The notes below the pieces were generated by a model. The model was given only the letters and a program-made list of their open reading frames with translations. It was not told where the DNA came from and ran no database searches. From Pedobacter africanus (GTDB lineage Bacteria > Bacteroidota > Bacteroidia > Sphingobacteriales > Sphingobacteriaceae), in assembly GCF_900176535.1 (NCBI RefSeq), contig NZ_FWXT01000001.1:2604001-2668000 (forward strand): 64,000 nt of DNA, given 5' to 3'. Positions 15,092-24,997 of this stretch are shown piece by piece. Both the position numbers and the translations under genes were made by a program. The first letter of the stretch is position 1; each line of letters starts with the position of its first letter.

Positions 15092-18000
15092 ATGAAAAAA
15101 CTTCTACAAAGTTTGTTCATTTTGATGCTAGTTGCAGGAGCAGCAATAGCTCAGGATCGGACAATTACAGGTACGGTTACAGGAAAGGATGATGGCTTGC
15201 CAATTCCCGGAGTTTCCGTAAAAATTGTAGGTACTCAGACCGGTACCTCTACAGATGCAAATGGGAAATATGCACTAAAAGCCCCTTCAGGCGCAACATC
15301 TATTCAGTTCACCTCAATTGGTTATACGCAATTAACACTTCGTTTGGGAGCGTCAAATGTTTTGAATGCTACCTTATCAACAGATGCACAACAATTAGGT
15401 GAGGTTGTAGTAACAGCCTTAGGTGTTTCTAAAGAGAAAAGAACTTTAGGGTATTCTGCACAGGCGGTTAAACCCCAGGACATCCTAAACTCCAGGGAAT
15501 CCAACGTAGTGAATGCCCTTGCTGGTAAGGTTGCTGGTGTTCAAATCAATAACTCCGGTGGTCAGGCAGGTTCTTCTTCAAGGATTACCATTAGGGGTAC
15601 CACTTCATTAATTGGAAATAACCAGCCGTTATTTATCATTGATGGTATTCCAATGGATAATTCTACCAACAGGGGGATTAGCGAGACGGATGAAAGCGCA
15701 TTGTTTAATGGGGCCGGAGGAAACAGGGGGATTGACCTTGATCCGAACACAATTGAAACAATGACCGTTTTAAAGGGAGCTGCGGCATCGGCATTATATG
15801 GTTCGAGAGGAGCGATGGGTGTAATTATGATCACAACCAAAAGAGGAAAGAAAGACGCCAACCGGAAATATCCAAAAGTTTCTTTTTCTTCCAGTTTAGC
15901 CCTTGACAATGCCTTTACAGACGGTTATCAGACCTCTTATTTGCAGGGTACCTTGGGTAAATATAAAAACGGGTTGCCACCTACTGCAGGTGGGTATTCA
16001 GAAAATGGCGGCGCCACGCAGACATCTGCCAGCTGGGGACCTCATAAGGACAGTGTAAGCCAGGCGGTGATCAGTGCCATCGGCATGCCTAAGGTTATGG
16101 ATCCAAGAAAAGAGTTTTATCGTACAGGTAAGGTATGGAATAATTCAGTGTCCCTTAGTGGTGGAACAGACAAGTCTACCTATATCCTTACTTATTCAAA
16201 TCTGGACCAGCAGGGTATCGTTGAGAAAAATACCTTTAAAAGGAATAGTATTACCGGTAATTTCTCTTCACAGCTAGGTAGTAAATTTAATACCAGCACA
16301 TCTGTGAATTATACCAATTCCAAAAACATGCGGATGCCTGAAGGAAACTCTAAGCGTTCATACCTGTATTCATTGAACTTTGCCCCTATTAGTTTCGATA
16401 GCAAGGCCCAATATGAATTGGCGGGTAATCGGTCTTGGACAAATGAGGCCGGATTTAACAACCCTTACTGGTTATTGGATAACATCGAAATGCCAAGTAG
16501 CGTAGATAGGTTTGTGGTTTCAAATGAATCCACCCTCGAAATTTTACCTTGGTTGAAATTAACCAACAGGGTTGGTCTGGATACCTATACTGATAACCAG
16601 GCAGAACACGTAAATGTGGGTACGATCAGTGTGCCCAGAGGTAGGATGTATGATGCATTGATCAAACAAACACAGATTAATAATGACCTGATCTTAAATG
16701 CTGATTATAAGATCAATGATGATATGAAGATTTCCGGGTTGATCGGTAATAACATCAATCAGCGGAAATTTGCAAGAAGAACAGTAAGAGGCTTGGACAT
16801 CATTCCTGGTTTCTATGACATCACCGGAGCCCAAACTACAGAAGCGCTTCAGGCAGATGAGCAAAGGAGGCTGATTGGTATCTACGGATCCGCAACTTTT
16901 GAATATAAAAACTTTCTTTATTTAAACGCTACAGCAAGAAATGACTGGTCTTCAACTTTACCGGTGGATAACAATTCATTCTTTTACCCATCTGTATCTG
17001 CAGGTTTTGTATTTAGTGATGTACTGGGTCTGAACAATAACAAATATTTCAACTATGGTAAGTTGAGATTGCCTTATGCTCAGGCTGGTAATGATGCTGA
17101 TCCTTATTCAGTTTATCAGACTTATGTAAGGGCAAACCCAGGGGATGGCCAGAGAGGAAACATTGCTTTTCCTTTCAATGGAGTGAACGGCTTTGAAAGA
17201 AATGCGCGTTTGTATAACCAAGGGCTTGTTCCTGAAAAAGTGACAGAAAAAGAAATCGGTTTGGAACTGAAGTTTTTCAAAAACAGGTTAGGCATTGATG
17301 CTGCTTACTACGATAAAGTCAGCAGGAACCAGATCCTTCCACAGGAGGTATCCGGTGCTAGTGGTTATGTAGACCGCATGATCAACGCAGGTGAGATTTT
17401 GAACCGTGGTATAGAGGTAACATTAAATGCGACGCCAATACAAACAGAAGCATTTAGCTGGGATATCGCTGTAAATTTTGCAAAGAACCGTTATAAATTA
17501 AAATCTATCGCCGAAGGTGTAGATAACATTTTCCTTGCGGGTTTTGAAAGTCCACAGATCAGGGCCGATAAAGATTACGGCTATGGTGTAATATGGGGAA
17601 CCAGGTTTGCCCGTAACGACCAAGGCAAGATGCTGATTGACGACGATGGTTTGCCTATTGTTGCGGATGACCTTGGGCCAATTGGTAATGTGACACCTGA
17701 TTGGACAGGCGGCATCAGAAATACTTTTAGTTATAAAGGACTGTCGTTATCTGCTTTGTTTGACATCAGACATGGCGGAGACATCCTTAACTTTGATTTG
17801 TACTACTCTACTTTTTATGGAACAGCTAAGGTAACCGAACAAAGAAACACTATGAAACTTTGGGAAGGTGTAAGACAGTCTGATGGCCAGCCAAATACAA
17901 CGCCTGTTTTACAGGATCAGGCCTATTTCCAGAACTGGTATACTACTTCGTACGAAACATTGGTTGAAGATGGTGGTTTTGTGAAGTTAAGAGAAGTTAC

Positions 18001-18214
18001 ACTGAGCTATAATCTGCCGCAAAAACTTATCGCTAAAACCCCTTTTGAGTCTATCGGTTTTTCTGTTACCGGGCGTAACCTTTGGATCAAGTCTGATTTT
18101 AGTTTTAAAGATCCTGAAGGCAGCTTGCTGGGTAATGGAAATGCACAGGGCTTTTATCATGCAGTTACCCCGGGAACAAGAGGAGTTACTTTTGGTCTTA
18201 ACGTTAAATTTTAA
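15092..18214 (+). CDS. SusC/RagA-family TonB-linked outer-membrane transporter (second)
   Basis: This 1,040-residue protein has a signal peptide (1-20, AAIAQ), a regulatory-like domain (about 23-100, ITGTVTGKDDGLPIPGVSV), a plug (GEVVVTALGVSKEKRTLGYS, NALAGKVAGVQINNSG, ALYGSRGAMGVIMITTK) and a barrel ending GVTFGLNVKF. It forms a SusCD complex with the product of the gene 11 bases downstream. The N-terminal 50 residues are close to the first SusC while the barrels differ more, which suggests duplication followed by a change of substrate. No degradative enzymes are encoded nearby. Confidence 0.93.
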   Translation: MKKLLQSLFILMLVAGAAIAQDRTITGTVTGKDDGLPIPGVSVKIVGTQTGTSTDANGKYALKAPSGATSIQFTSIGYTQLTLRLGASNVLNATLSTDAQQLGEVVVTALGVSKEKRTLGYSAQAVKPQDILNSRESNVVNALAGKVAGVQINNSGGQAGSSSRITIRGTTSLIGNNQPLFIIDGIPMDNSTNRGISETDESALFNGAGGNRGIDLDPNTIETMTVLKGAAASALYGSRGAMGVIMITTKRGKKDANRKYPKVSFSSSLALDNAFTDGYQTSYLQGTLGKYKNGLPPTAGGYSENGGATQTSASWGPHKDSVSQAVISAIGMPKVMDPRKEFYRTGKVWNNSVSLSGGTDKSTYILTYSNLDQQGIVEKNTFKRNSITGNFSSQLGSKFNTSTSVNYTNSKNMRMPEGNSKRSYLYSLNFAPISFDSKAQYELAGNRSWTNEAGFNNPYWLLDNIEMPSSVDRFVVSNESTLEILPWLKLTNRVGLDTYTDNQAEHVNVGTISVPRGRMYDALIKQTQINNDLILNADYKINDDMKISGLIGNNINQRKFARRTVRGLDIIPGFYDITGAQTTEALQADEQRRLIGIYGSATFEYKNFLYLNATARNDWSSTLPVDNNSFFYPSVSAGFVFSDVLGLNNNKYFNYGKLRLPYAQAGNDADPYSVYQTYVRANPGDGQRGNIAFPFNGVNGFERNARLYNQGLVPEKVTEKEIGLELKFFKNRLGIDAAYYDKVSRNQILPQEVSGASGYVDRMINAGEILNRGIEVTLNATPIQTEAFSWDIAVNFAKNRYKLKSIAEGVDNIFLAGFESPQIRADKDYGYGVIWGTRFARNDQGKMLIDDDGLPIVADDLGPIGNVTPDWTGGIRNTFSYKGLSLSALFDIRHGGDILNFDLYYSTFYGTAKVTEQRNTMKLWEGVRQSDGQPNTTPVLQDQAYFQNWYTTSYETLVEDGGFVKLREVTLSYNLPQKLIAKTPFESIGFSVTGRNLWIKSDFSFKDPEGSLLGNGNAQGFYHAVTPGTRGVTFGLNVKF

Positions 18215-18225
18215 AGAAAGCTATC

Positions 18226-19704
18226 ATGAAAATAAAATATATCATATACCCCGTTGTATTTTTATTGCTGACTGCATTATTCAGTTGCAAAAAATACCTG
18301 GATGTTAATAGGGATCCCAATAATCCTTCTGAAGTAACAGAAGGATTGATGACTTCGGCGATCATCAGCACATTCTCTTACGAAGTTGCCGGCGGATACC
18401 CGACCAGGGTAACATCCTTTTGGACAAAACACTTAGCTTATGCTACCCCAGGGCCACATGAAGGTAATTATTACCTTGTTGCCAATGATGTAGATAACTT
18501 CTGGAGATATTCTTCTTATACAGCCATCATGGGAACTGCAAAGGAACTCATTGAAAAAGCAGATAAAAACGGAAATCCATCTTATGCTGCAATTGGAAGA
18601 ATAATTATGGCCTGGAACCTGGCTTACCTGACCGAGTGCTATGGCTCTATTCCATATACTGATGCCTTTAAAGCAGAAAGTGGAAATACCAAGCCAAAAT
18701 ACGACTCACAGGAAGATATTTACAAGCAAATTCAGGCTTTGTTGGATCAGGCAATTATCGATGCGGGAAAAGGAACAGGACTTAAGCCTGGCACAGAAGA
18801 CTTCATTTATGGTGGAACAATGTCTAAATGGGTGCATTTAGCCAATACCTTAAAGGCAAGGTATTACCTTAGATTATCAAATGCTCCTGGATATAGTGCG
18901 GTTACTCAGGCAAACCTTGCATTAGGCGCTTTAAATGCTGGATCTATTACGGCAGCAGAAGCTCCTTTTTTCCAGTACATGGCTGCTACAAATTCTGATA
19001 ACCCATGGTATCAGTATGCAATTGACGGTAAATGGAGTACCACCCCAAGGCCGTCGCAATATTATGTAAATCTGTTGCAGAATTCTAATGATCCTAGGAT
19101 TGCATTCCAAGTGGCAAAAGTTGCCACTGGTGCAAATGCCGGAAAGTATATTGGTGTAACAAATGACGGCCCTCCGATTGCAATTGCCAATTATTCGCCA
19201 ATTGCACCTTTTTATAGTGCCAGGGATGCAAAGTTAAATCTAGTGGTTTACGCGGAAGTTCCTTTTATCAGGGCAGAAGCGGAATTCCTTAAAGCAGGAA
19301 AAGTGGTGAATGCTGCTGTGATCTCAGCCTATAATGATGGGATTGCTGCTTCAATGGCCCTGTATGGCATTACAGATTATACAGCTTATGCGGCAGCCAA
19401 TCTTCTTACTGTTGCTACGCCTTCGGCTACTGCGTACAGGATGATTATGACTCAAAAATACATTGCCAACTACCTGCAGTTTGAGGCCTATAATGACTTT
19501 AGAAGAACTGGTTACCCTGTGTTGCCAATAAACAATGAAGTTTATGACGGTGAGGATATTGATATCGAACCTTATATGAATATTGTTCCTTTAAGATTCC
19601 CTTACCCTTCATCAGAAAGGTCATATAATGCTGGAAACATCCCTTCCGATGTTCCTATTAACCCGGTAAATGCAATGCAAGTACCATTGTGGTGGGATAA
19701 GTAG
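18226..19704 (+). CDS. SusD/RagB-family lipoprotein (second)
   Basis: The 492-residue lipoprotein has the lipobox LFSC with Cys21, followed by KKYLDVNRDPNNPSEV, the same start of the mature domain as the first SusD. Further family signs are the helical segment IIMAWNLAYLTECYGSIPYT, the RAEAEFLKAG region and a C-terminal RFPYPSSERSYN motif. It is the last gene of the second SusCD operon and is followed by a hairpin terminator. Its ligand is unknown. Confidence 0.92.
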   Translation: MKIKYIIYPVVFLLLTALFSCKKYLDVNRDPNNPSEVTEGLMTSAIISTFSYEVAGGYPTRVTSFWTKHLAYATPGPHEGNYYLVANDVDNFWRYSSYTAIMGTAKELIEKADKNGNPSYAAIGRIIMAWNLAYLTECYGSIPYTDAFKAESGNTKPKYDSQEDIYKQIQALLDQAIIDAGKGTGLKPGTEDFIYGGTMSKWVHLANTLKARYYLRLSNAPGYSAVTQANLALGALNAGSITAAEAPFFQYMAATNSDNPWYQYAIDGKWSTTPRPSQYYVNLLQNSNDPRIAFQVAKVATGANAGKYIGVTNDGPPIAIANYSPIAPFYSARDAKLNLVVYAEVPFIRAEAEFLKAGKVVNAAVISAYNDGIAASMALYGITDYTAYAAANLLTVATPSATAYRMIMTQKYIANYLQFEAYNDFRRTGYPVLPINNEVYDGEDIDIEPYMNIVPLRFPYPSSERSYNAGNIPSDVPINPVNAMQVPLWWDK

Positions 19705-19717
19705 ATTCTACTACGGC

Positions 19718-19753
19718 AAAAAAAAGCCCCCGTAATTAATGGGGGCTTTTTTT
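19718..19753 (+). terminator. Hairpin terminator of the second SusCD operon
   Basis: A stem of AAAAAAAGCCCCC with GGGGGCTTTTTTT and a nine-base loop, ending in a T-run, lies 14 bases after the susD stop. The flanking A-run makes it usable for the leftward gene ending at 19831 as well. Confidence 0.9.
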
Positions 19754-19830
19754 ATTATAAAGAATTTTAGGTGCGTTATTTCTCTTTATTAACTCAATTT
19801 AAAAAAGTTGTTTTACTATTTAAATGAAGC

Positions 19831-20922
19831 TTAGATAGGACAATTTAAGCAGTAAATTATAGTTACTTGTTTTGAAATAGTTAAGATCTCACCGTTACTT
19901 TTGGTTATTTTAACCTTGATAGTTTTGGTATTTGGCGCAGTTCCCGCCCTTTTTGGTACAAGTGTAATGCTAAAGTCTGTTAATCCACTAACTACTGTGA
20001 AATTGGTTGGGATTATCCATTCATAAGTTTCGCCTGGAGAACGGTTTCCTACAAAATAAGTGTAATCTACCGTGGTATATGCTTGGTCTGGGCCTTCTAT
20101 ATAAGGAACAGCAATACACATTCCGTTTGCATTTGCATAGTTCTGGCCGTTTGCGTCAATGTCTGCTTGTGCTTTCGCATCTGCGTCTGCTTGTGAGATG
20201 AGGGACTTATGTTTATTCGCGGTGACAATATAAGTTACTGCTGTAGGTGTCAAATTTGGACCACAGTTGTTTTTCGTAAAAACAGCTGAAGCCTCGGTAT
20301 TATAGTATACTTGTTTACAGGTTAATGCAGCGTTCGCAGCATTTTGTCCCTGAGCATCAATTCTGGCATCTGCCAGCGCGTTGGCTTCAGCCTGGGTTGG
20401 AGCGGTAAATGTATTGGCAGGTACAGTATAGACATATGGGTCTGATTCGAACCCAGAACTACAATCATTTTTATAGAAAGTTCTCGACCGAACCTGATTA
20501 CCATATGATGTTGGTACAGGAGTAGGATTTACTGTAATTTCGCAAAAAACTCTCTCGCTACCCGAGCCCCCGGTTCCATTGTATGAAACTTGAAACGCTA
20601 TTTTAATTTTTATAGCAGCTGTATATGAATTGTTAATAGTAGCTTTAAAGCTTGTGGGTCTTTGGGTGGCTATCGAGTAGAAATCGGGGAGCCCATTCAT
20701 TACCGAAGAAATGTAGCCAGCATATGATGAGCCGGGAGTAATGCTGATAGAATTAATTTCTGAAAGATAGATGTTTGTAAGATACTTTGTGGCAGTTTCG
20801 CCAGAAGTAGTTATTGTTACCTGGTCTCCCGAATTAATGGTAGCACTTGAGGGGCTGAAAGTTTGGGCATACCCCTGCAGGCAGCAGATAATTGCACTGC
20901 ATAATAGAAAGAGTTTTTTCAT
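19831..20922 (-). CDS. Secreted protein with two DUF5977-type repeats
   Basis: The 363-residue protein has a signal peptide (1-20, GYAQ), an N-terminal beta-rich domain (about 21-135), two tandem repeats of about 60 residues (about 143-202 and 208-269) and a C-terminal Ig-like domain (about 275-363) ending YCLNCPI. Each repeat has a Phe-x-Lys-Asn-x-Cys start (FYKNDC, FTKNNC) and an Ala/Asp-rich helix with GQN, as in DUF5977 (ADARIDAQGQNAANA and AQADIDANGQNYANA). No T9SS C-terminal domain is visible. It lies 51 bases downstream of the barrel protein gene on the same strand and is probably co-transcribed. The function is unknown; a surface location is inferred. Confidence 0.65.
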   Translation of the reverse strand: MKKLFLLCSAIICCLQGYAQTFSPSSATINSGDQVTITTSGETATKYLTNIYLSEINSISITPGSSYAGYISSVMNGLPDFYSIATQRPTSFKATINNSYTAAIKIKIAFQVSYNGTGGSGSERVFCEITVNPTPVPTSYGNQVRSRTFYKNDCSSGFESDPYVYTVPANTFTAPTQAEANALADARIDAQGQNAANAALTCKQVYYNTEASAVFTKNNCGPNLTPTAVTYIVTANKHKSLISQADADAKAQADIDANGQNYANANGMCIAVPYIEGPDQAYTTVDYTYFVGNRSPGETYEWIIPTNFTVVSGLTDFSITLVPKRAGTAPNTKTIKVKITKSNGEILTISKQVTIIYCLNCPI

Positions 20923-20973
20923 AAGTTTTGAAATTTTGAGAGTTTGAGAAATCGCATTTATCGAATATACTAA

Positions 20974-23553
20974 TTATTTCAGGTTGTTGAACTTATAATT
21001 GAAGCCAATGAGGAAATAATTTTTAAGGTTGTTGTATTTAATTGTTTGTGTGTAGTAAGAGCTGAATAAATTATTATCATACCTGAAGGAATTGAAGATG
21101 TCGTATCCTTTTATCCATACTGAACCATAGTTTTTTAAGATAGACTTTTTGATTTCCAGGTTTAACGCAGCAGTAAAATTGCTTCTGTTTTTTGTTTGGC
21201 TGTAGTTGATTATTGGGGAGTTGATAAGCCGGAGCCCTAGTAAGTTTATTGCTACCTGATCAGAATAGGTAAAATTAATCTGGTTGGTAATCCCATTCTC
21301 ATAGATATACCTGTTGTATTGAGCGGAAACGGACGATGAAAGGCTTATATCGTTGTTCAGGAAAGATTGGTTTAGCGTAAATGTATTTGAAATGTTTAAT
21401 CCCTTTGTTAACGATACCTTTTCATTTACTTTAGTAGGAGACTCATTATAATCAAGGCTAATCCTGTTGTATAGTTGCTGGCTGGTTTTTAAAGATTTCC
21501 GAAGTAAAAAAGCAAAATTTGCTGCGCTTGAAGAACCAATGTTATCAAAAAAATAGTACTGGGCAAAATTGTTACCCGTTGAAGCATTAATGCCGTGTTT
21601 TTGATAATAGCGGTTAAGACCAAATGTAATTGAATAATTTGTAACCTCACTTTTTTCAACTGAATAAGATGCTGTGAAAAAGTGCTTAATCTCTGGCTTT
21701 AAATTTATATTTCCAATCATCATGGATGAAATGTCAAAAGAGCCATTAAAATTGGTTAGTTGATCTGAAGTTGGGTAGCCGGGCTTTATTCCATAATTTA
21801 AAATAAGTGTATTCTTATTATTAACCCTGTATTCTAATTTTGTATTAATATCCATGTTAAAAAGGGGATTCGCTTTTTTAGAATTAAAAGCCCTTGAATT
21901 CAGAATGCCATCAAAACTTCCTTCCAAGGCTACTTTATCGAAGGTTTTGTGATAAAGGACCCCTGTTGTCCAGTAACCCATAGCCAGTTCATTTTGTCCT
22001 GGAGGTAGATTTTCGGCATACACTGGCGAGATTTCTGTTTTAAATTTTAAATTTTCATTTCGGTATGATCCATTAAATCTTAAATATGAAGTAATTCCCA
22101 ATGGTTCGATCAGGTAACTTTCCATTTTGGACAATACTTCGGATGCTTTTCTCCACCCAGTAATCCTTTCAATCCTAGGAGTTCCACTAGAGTCTTTTTC
22201 CAAGTTATTTATCTCAGTATTTCTGTAGGTGTTAATTTTTGAAAAAATGTCGAAACCTAATATTCTGCCTTTTTTCTCGGGAAAAAAATGCTCGTAGTTA
22301 ATGGTATTTAAAACACTCGTACTATGTACATCTTTTTTCCTCCTGAGGTAAAGTGAGGTTTTTAATGATTCAGATTCGAAATCATAGTCAGATGTATCGA
22401 TGGTCGTGGTTTGATTGTAGTTTATGGTATTTCTGAATTTTAGCTTATTAGCGGAATCTATCTTGTAGATTAAATTAGTGGACAGATCTTCTATCATGAA
22501 AGAAGAGGAAGCGGTTGTTGTTTTAGTTATTGAAGTCTGGCGTATTACTTCTTCTGTTCTTTCAGAATTAGACATAAACTCTTTCTCTTCTTTCTTAACC
22601 ATACCGGAAAGGCCATATTCCAGTTTCTTCTTGGCATTACTATATGTCAATTTCGCGAATTTGCGACGGGTGTTGTTTCCCATCGCCGAAAACCTAATAA
22701 TTGGCTCTGGAAGATTAATGGGGTTGTCGATATTATTTACTCCGGCACTTAACGAGATTTGTTCCTTTTTCCTGTAGCTAAAGTTATCTGTTGCCAAAAA
22801 ATATCTTTGTCTGCTTCCAATGCCTGGCGCGCCATTACCAAATTTTCCTTTTTGATATGCGGATTTTAAATTCAGATTAACCTTAACCGTCGGCCTTATC
22901 AATGTAATTTGTGTTATACTGTCAATATCGGTTTCTACAACTTCAATATTCTTTAATACCAGGGCTGGCAGCTTGTCATAAATCGATAGATTATTCTTCC
23001 CAAAAAAATCTCCTCCATTTACCAAAACTTCAGAAACTGGTTTCCCTTTGTAAAAGAGCTTTCCATTTGCATCTTTATAGAAACCTTTTTGAGAAAACAG
23101 ATTATCGATCATAATGGAACGTTCAAAATTCTCATTCGATAAGTCAATAACTGTGGTGTCTCTATACCGTTTGTTTCTTTTGATAACCACTTCTTTGAGT
23201 TCAATTGCTTTAGAGTTTAGTTCAAAGATGCCAAGATCTTTTTTCCTCTGTTTTTCATTTTCATCGAAACTTTTTTGATTTCTGTGAACGTCTAAGCTAT
23301 GATAATTAAGCTGAGAGATCCGGAGACTTGTATGTTGTTTATATTTATCCGTTGAAAGATAAAATAGACCTAAACTATCTGTTTTAGCTATTTGGATAAC
23401 TTCTTTGTTTTTATACACTTCAATTGTAGCACTTGCAAGTGGCAAACTTGAGTTGTAGTCAATCACCTTTCCTTTCATGACCTCGGAAGTCTGGGCCTTA
23501 GCGAGGTCAACAGAAATAAAAATCAACAAAAAAAGGAGAGCGCATTTTGCCAT
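20974..23553 (-). CDS. TonB-receptor-like outer-membrane beta-barrel with regulatory-like N-terminal domain
   Basis: This 859-residue protein has a signal peptide (about 1-20, LAKAQ), a carboxypeptidase-regulatory-like domain (MKGKVIDYNSSLPLASATIEV, about 25-100), a plug-like region (about 110-235, with GKPVSEVLVNGGDFFGKN and ALVLKNIEVVE) and a long barrel (about 240-859) ending FLIGFNYKF. It matches the Bacteroidota family of outer_membrane_beta-barrel proteins (OMP_b-brl_3) rather than SusC: no SusD gene follows and the plug differs. It is probably co-expressed with the DUF5977-repeat protein. The substrate, if it transports one, is unknown. Confidence 0.75.
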   Translation of the reverse strand: MAKCALLFLLIFISVDLAKAQTSEVMKGKVIDYNSSLPLASATIEVYKNKEVIQIAKTDSLGLFYLSTDKYKQHTSLRISQLNYHSLDVHRNQKSFDENEKQRKKDLGIFELNSKAIELKEVVIKRNKRYRDTTVIDLSNENFERSIMIDNLFSQKGFYKDANGKLFYKGKPVSEVLVNGGDFFGKNNLSIYDKLPALVLKNIEVVETDIDSITQITLIRPTVKVNLNLKSAYQKGKFGNGAPGIGSRQRYFLATDNFSYRKKEQISLSAGVNNIDNPINLPEPIIRFSAMGNNTRRKFAKLTYSNAKKKLEYGLSGMVKKEEKEFMSNSERTEEVIRQTSITKTTTASSSFMIEDLSTNLIYKIDSANKLKFRNTINYNQTTTIDTSDYDFESESLKTSLYLRRKKDVHSTSVLNTINYEHFFPEKKGRILGFDIFSKINTYRNTEINNLEKDSSGTPRIERITGWRKASEVLSKMESYLIEPLGITSYLRFNGSYRNENLKFKTEISPVYAENLPPGQNELAMGYWTTGVLYHKTFDKVALEGSFDGILNSRAFNSKKANPLFNMDINTKLEYRVNNKNTLILNYGIKPGYPTSDQLTNFNGSFDISSMMIGNINLKPEIKHFFTASYSVEKSEVTNYSITFGLNRYYQKHGINASTGNNFAQYYFFDNIGSSSAANFAFLLRKSLKTSQQLYNRISLDYNESPTKVNEKVSLTKGLNISNTFTLNQSFLNNDISLSSSVSAQYNRYIYENGITNQINFTYSDQVAINLLGLRLINSPIINYSQTKNRSNFTAALNLEIKKSILKNYGSVWIKGYDIFNSFRYDNNLFSSYYTQTIKYNNLKNYFLIGFNYKFNNLK

Positions 23554-23680
23554 TTATTCTTGGTTTGTTATGATTTATTCCTCAAGTTTAGATAACAATT
23601 AAAGGGTATAGAGACAATATTAAGGCTATGTAGCTGAATAAGCAAACAAATTGGAGGAAACTTCTATTCTATCCGATGAA

Positions 23681-24032
23681 CTATGAACTATTACTACGTA
23701 TGAAGCAATAACCGAAGATCACTACAATAACTATTATCCCAACATACACCCATACCTTCCCAGGCTCACTCTTTTTAACCTTTGTCTCTTCTTCAGTCTT
23801 CTGCTAACTTCAATTGACCAGACTTAGCCTGGTCAATCTTTTCTTTTATATGGCGAAATTGGTAAAAGCCACGATCGTTCCAGTAGATAAAAATCTGGGT
23901 TTCCTTATTTGCGCTTTTCAAAACCAGTTGGCGTTGCTCTATTTCCTTTGCTGATGACTGCGCATAGCTTGTCGTGGTTTTGCTCGTCTTTTTAAACAAG
24001 CCACAGCTGCTGATGGCCATTTTTGCAAACAT
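23681..24032 (-). pseudogene. Broken small membrane protein (one frameshift)
   Basis: The 5' part encodes 79 residues (MFAKMAISSCGLFKKTSKTT...; ends GQLKLAED) and stops at 23793. In the frame offset by one base the reading continues with KTEEETKVKKSEPGKVWVY, then a hydrophobic segment VGIIVIVVIFGYCFIR and a stop at 23681-23683. Joining the two frames gives a protein of about 116 residues with a C-terminal membrane anchor, so a +1 (or -2) frameshift near 23800 is likely. It starts 9 bases after the CHAP-like remnant. I do not recognise the family. Confidence 0.6.
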
Positions 24033-24041
24033 AAAACCATT

Positions 24042-24552
24042 TCATCTGGAAGACCCTTTCCTTGTCCAATCAGCATAGCGGTAAATGGTTTTGGCATGTC
24101 TAGTTCTCCTGTGCACGCCATCCCCATCCCTGCTGCCCGATAAATTTGTATTGGCCTCAATAGTGTTTATCCAGGTACCCCTGATGCTTTCCACAAAACC
24201 AACCTGGGCAATCCTTTTAAGCGCAGGGAAATACAACCCGAATACAACCCCAGGCTTTGCCGTATTCGCAAGCCGACTTGTGGGAAACAAAGCCGGAGAC
24301 ACCAGCTTGTGCGGGGCAAAGGATATCCTGCTTCTTTAAAACCTATGAAATAAATGCCGCGCAATAAGCATGGCCCTTATCCAGACCAACGGCTGCTAAA
24401 TAGTGCTCTATCCTGGTTCCATCATTGCGTCCTGTAGCTTCCCTTACACCAATTTCGGCCCGGGCTATGCTTAGCAGATGGCGTTCAGGCATCCTATAGC
24501 TGCCAGCAGCAGTAAAGTAAAAGATGCAAAGTAAAATCCTAATTGATAACAT
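24042..24552 (-). pseudogene. CHAP/TIGR02594-like cell-wall hydrolase remnant (two frameshifts)
   Basis: Three frames must be joined. The first (24343-24552) gives a leader and ARAEIGVREATGRNDG with GHAYCAAFIS, where the Cys resembles a CHAP active-site cysteine, then stops. The second gives GFKEAGYPLPRTSW. The third (from about 24300) gives SPALFPTSRLANTAKPGVVF and GFVESIRGTWINTIEANT, then GDGVHRR. Each shift is consistent with loss of one base (a T-run near 24345; TGTCTCC near 24301), and a TAG follows FIS. In intact relatives this is a secreted cysteine amidohydrolase-like protein of about 165 residues. The gene overlaps the upstream membrane-protein remnant by about 80 bases. Confidence 0.7.
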
Positions 24553-24885
24553 AAGCTTAATGTTTTAAATTGTGAAACCATGTTGCTTAAAGCGGGCAGG
24601 CCTAGCAGAACCCAAACCTTTTGCAAAAGCCACCAGCACAAACCGGCCACTAGCAGAAAGAAGATAAGGCCAAGCAAAATCAGCAGCCAGATATTGGGAT
24701 CTATATAGCCTATGTTCGGGTCGGAGCCCGTTATAACATGCGGCAGTATTTGCCAGAGCAAAAGCAATAAACCCCAGCAAATAGCCGGAGTTATTAACCA
24801 GCTTGCCTGTTGATGGTGTTTTAAGTGTGTTTCTTTCCGAAACCTCTCCCTTTAGTATTTTTAGTGTATTCATTCTGTTTATCAT
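24471..24885 (-). pseudogene. Broken two-segment membrane protein (one frameshift)
   Basis: The first frame reads MNTLKILKGEVSERNTLKTP up to GYLLGF and then loses hydrophobicity. The frame one base later continues LLLLWQILPHVITGSDPN, then the segments WLLILLGLIFFLLVAGLCW and FASFTLLLLAAIGC. The joint is near 24768, where one extra base (or two missing) explains the switch. The reconstructed protein is about 135 residues with two or three membrane segments. Two ATGs are possible (24885 and 24873). Its end overlaps the start of the CHAP-like remnant. Family unknown. Confidence 0.6.
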
Positions 24886-24997
24886 TTAATGGTTTAAAAT
24901 TTAGAAAACTGTTCAGGCTATTGTGCCAGCTGCACGTCACCCAGGTGTCCGTCTAAGCCGCTTTTCAAGAACAAGAACAGCCTCCTGTTAATTCAGC

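Noticed and set aside
24900..24980. Short minus-strand peptide reading FLFLKSGLDGHLGDVQLAQ before a stop
   Set aside because: It resembles the end of a protein but has no start or upstream continuation (a TGA lies just before it), so it was not listed as a gene.
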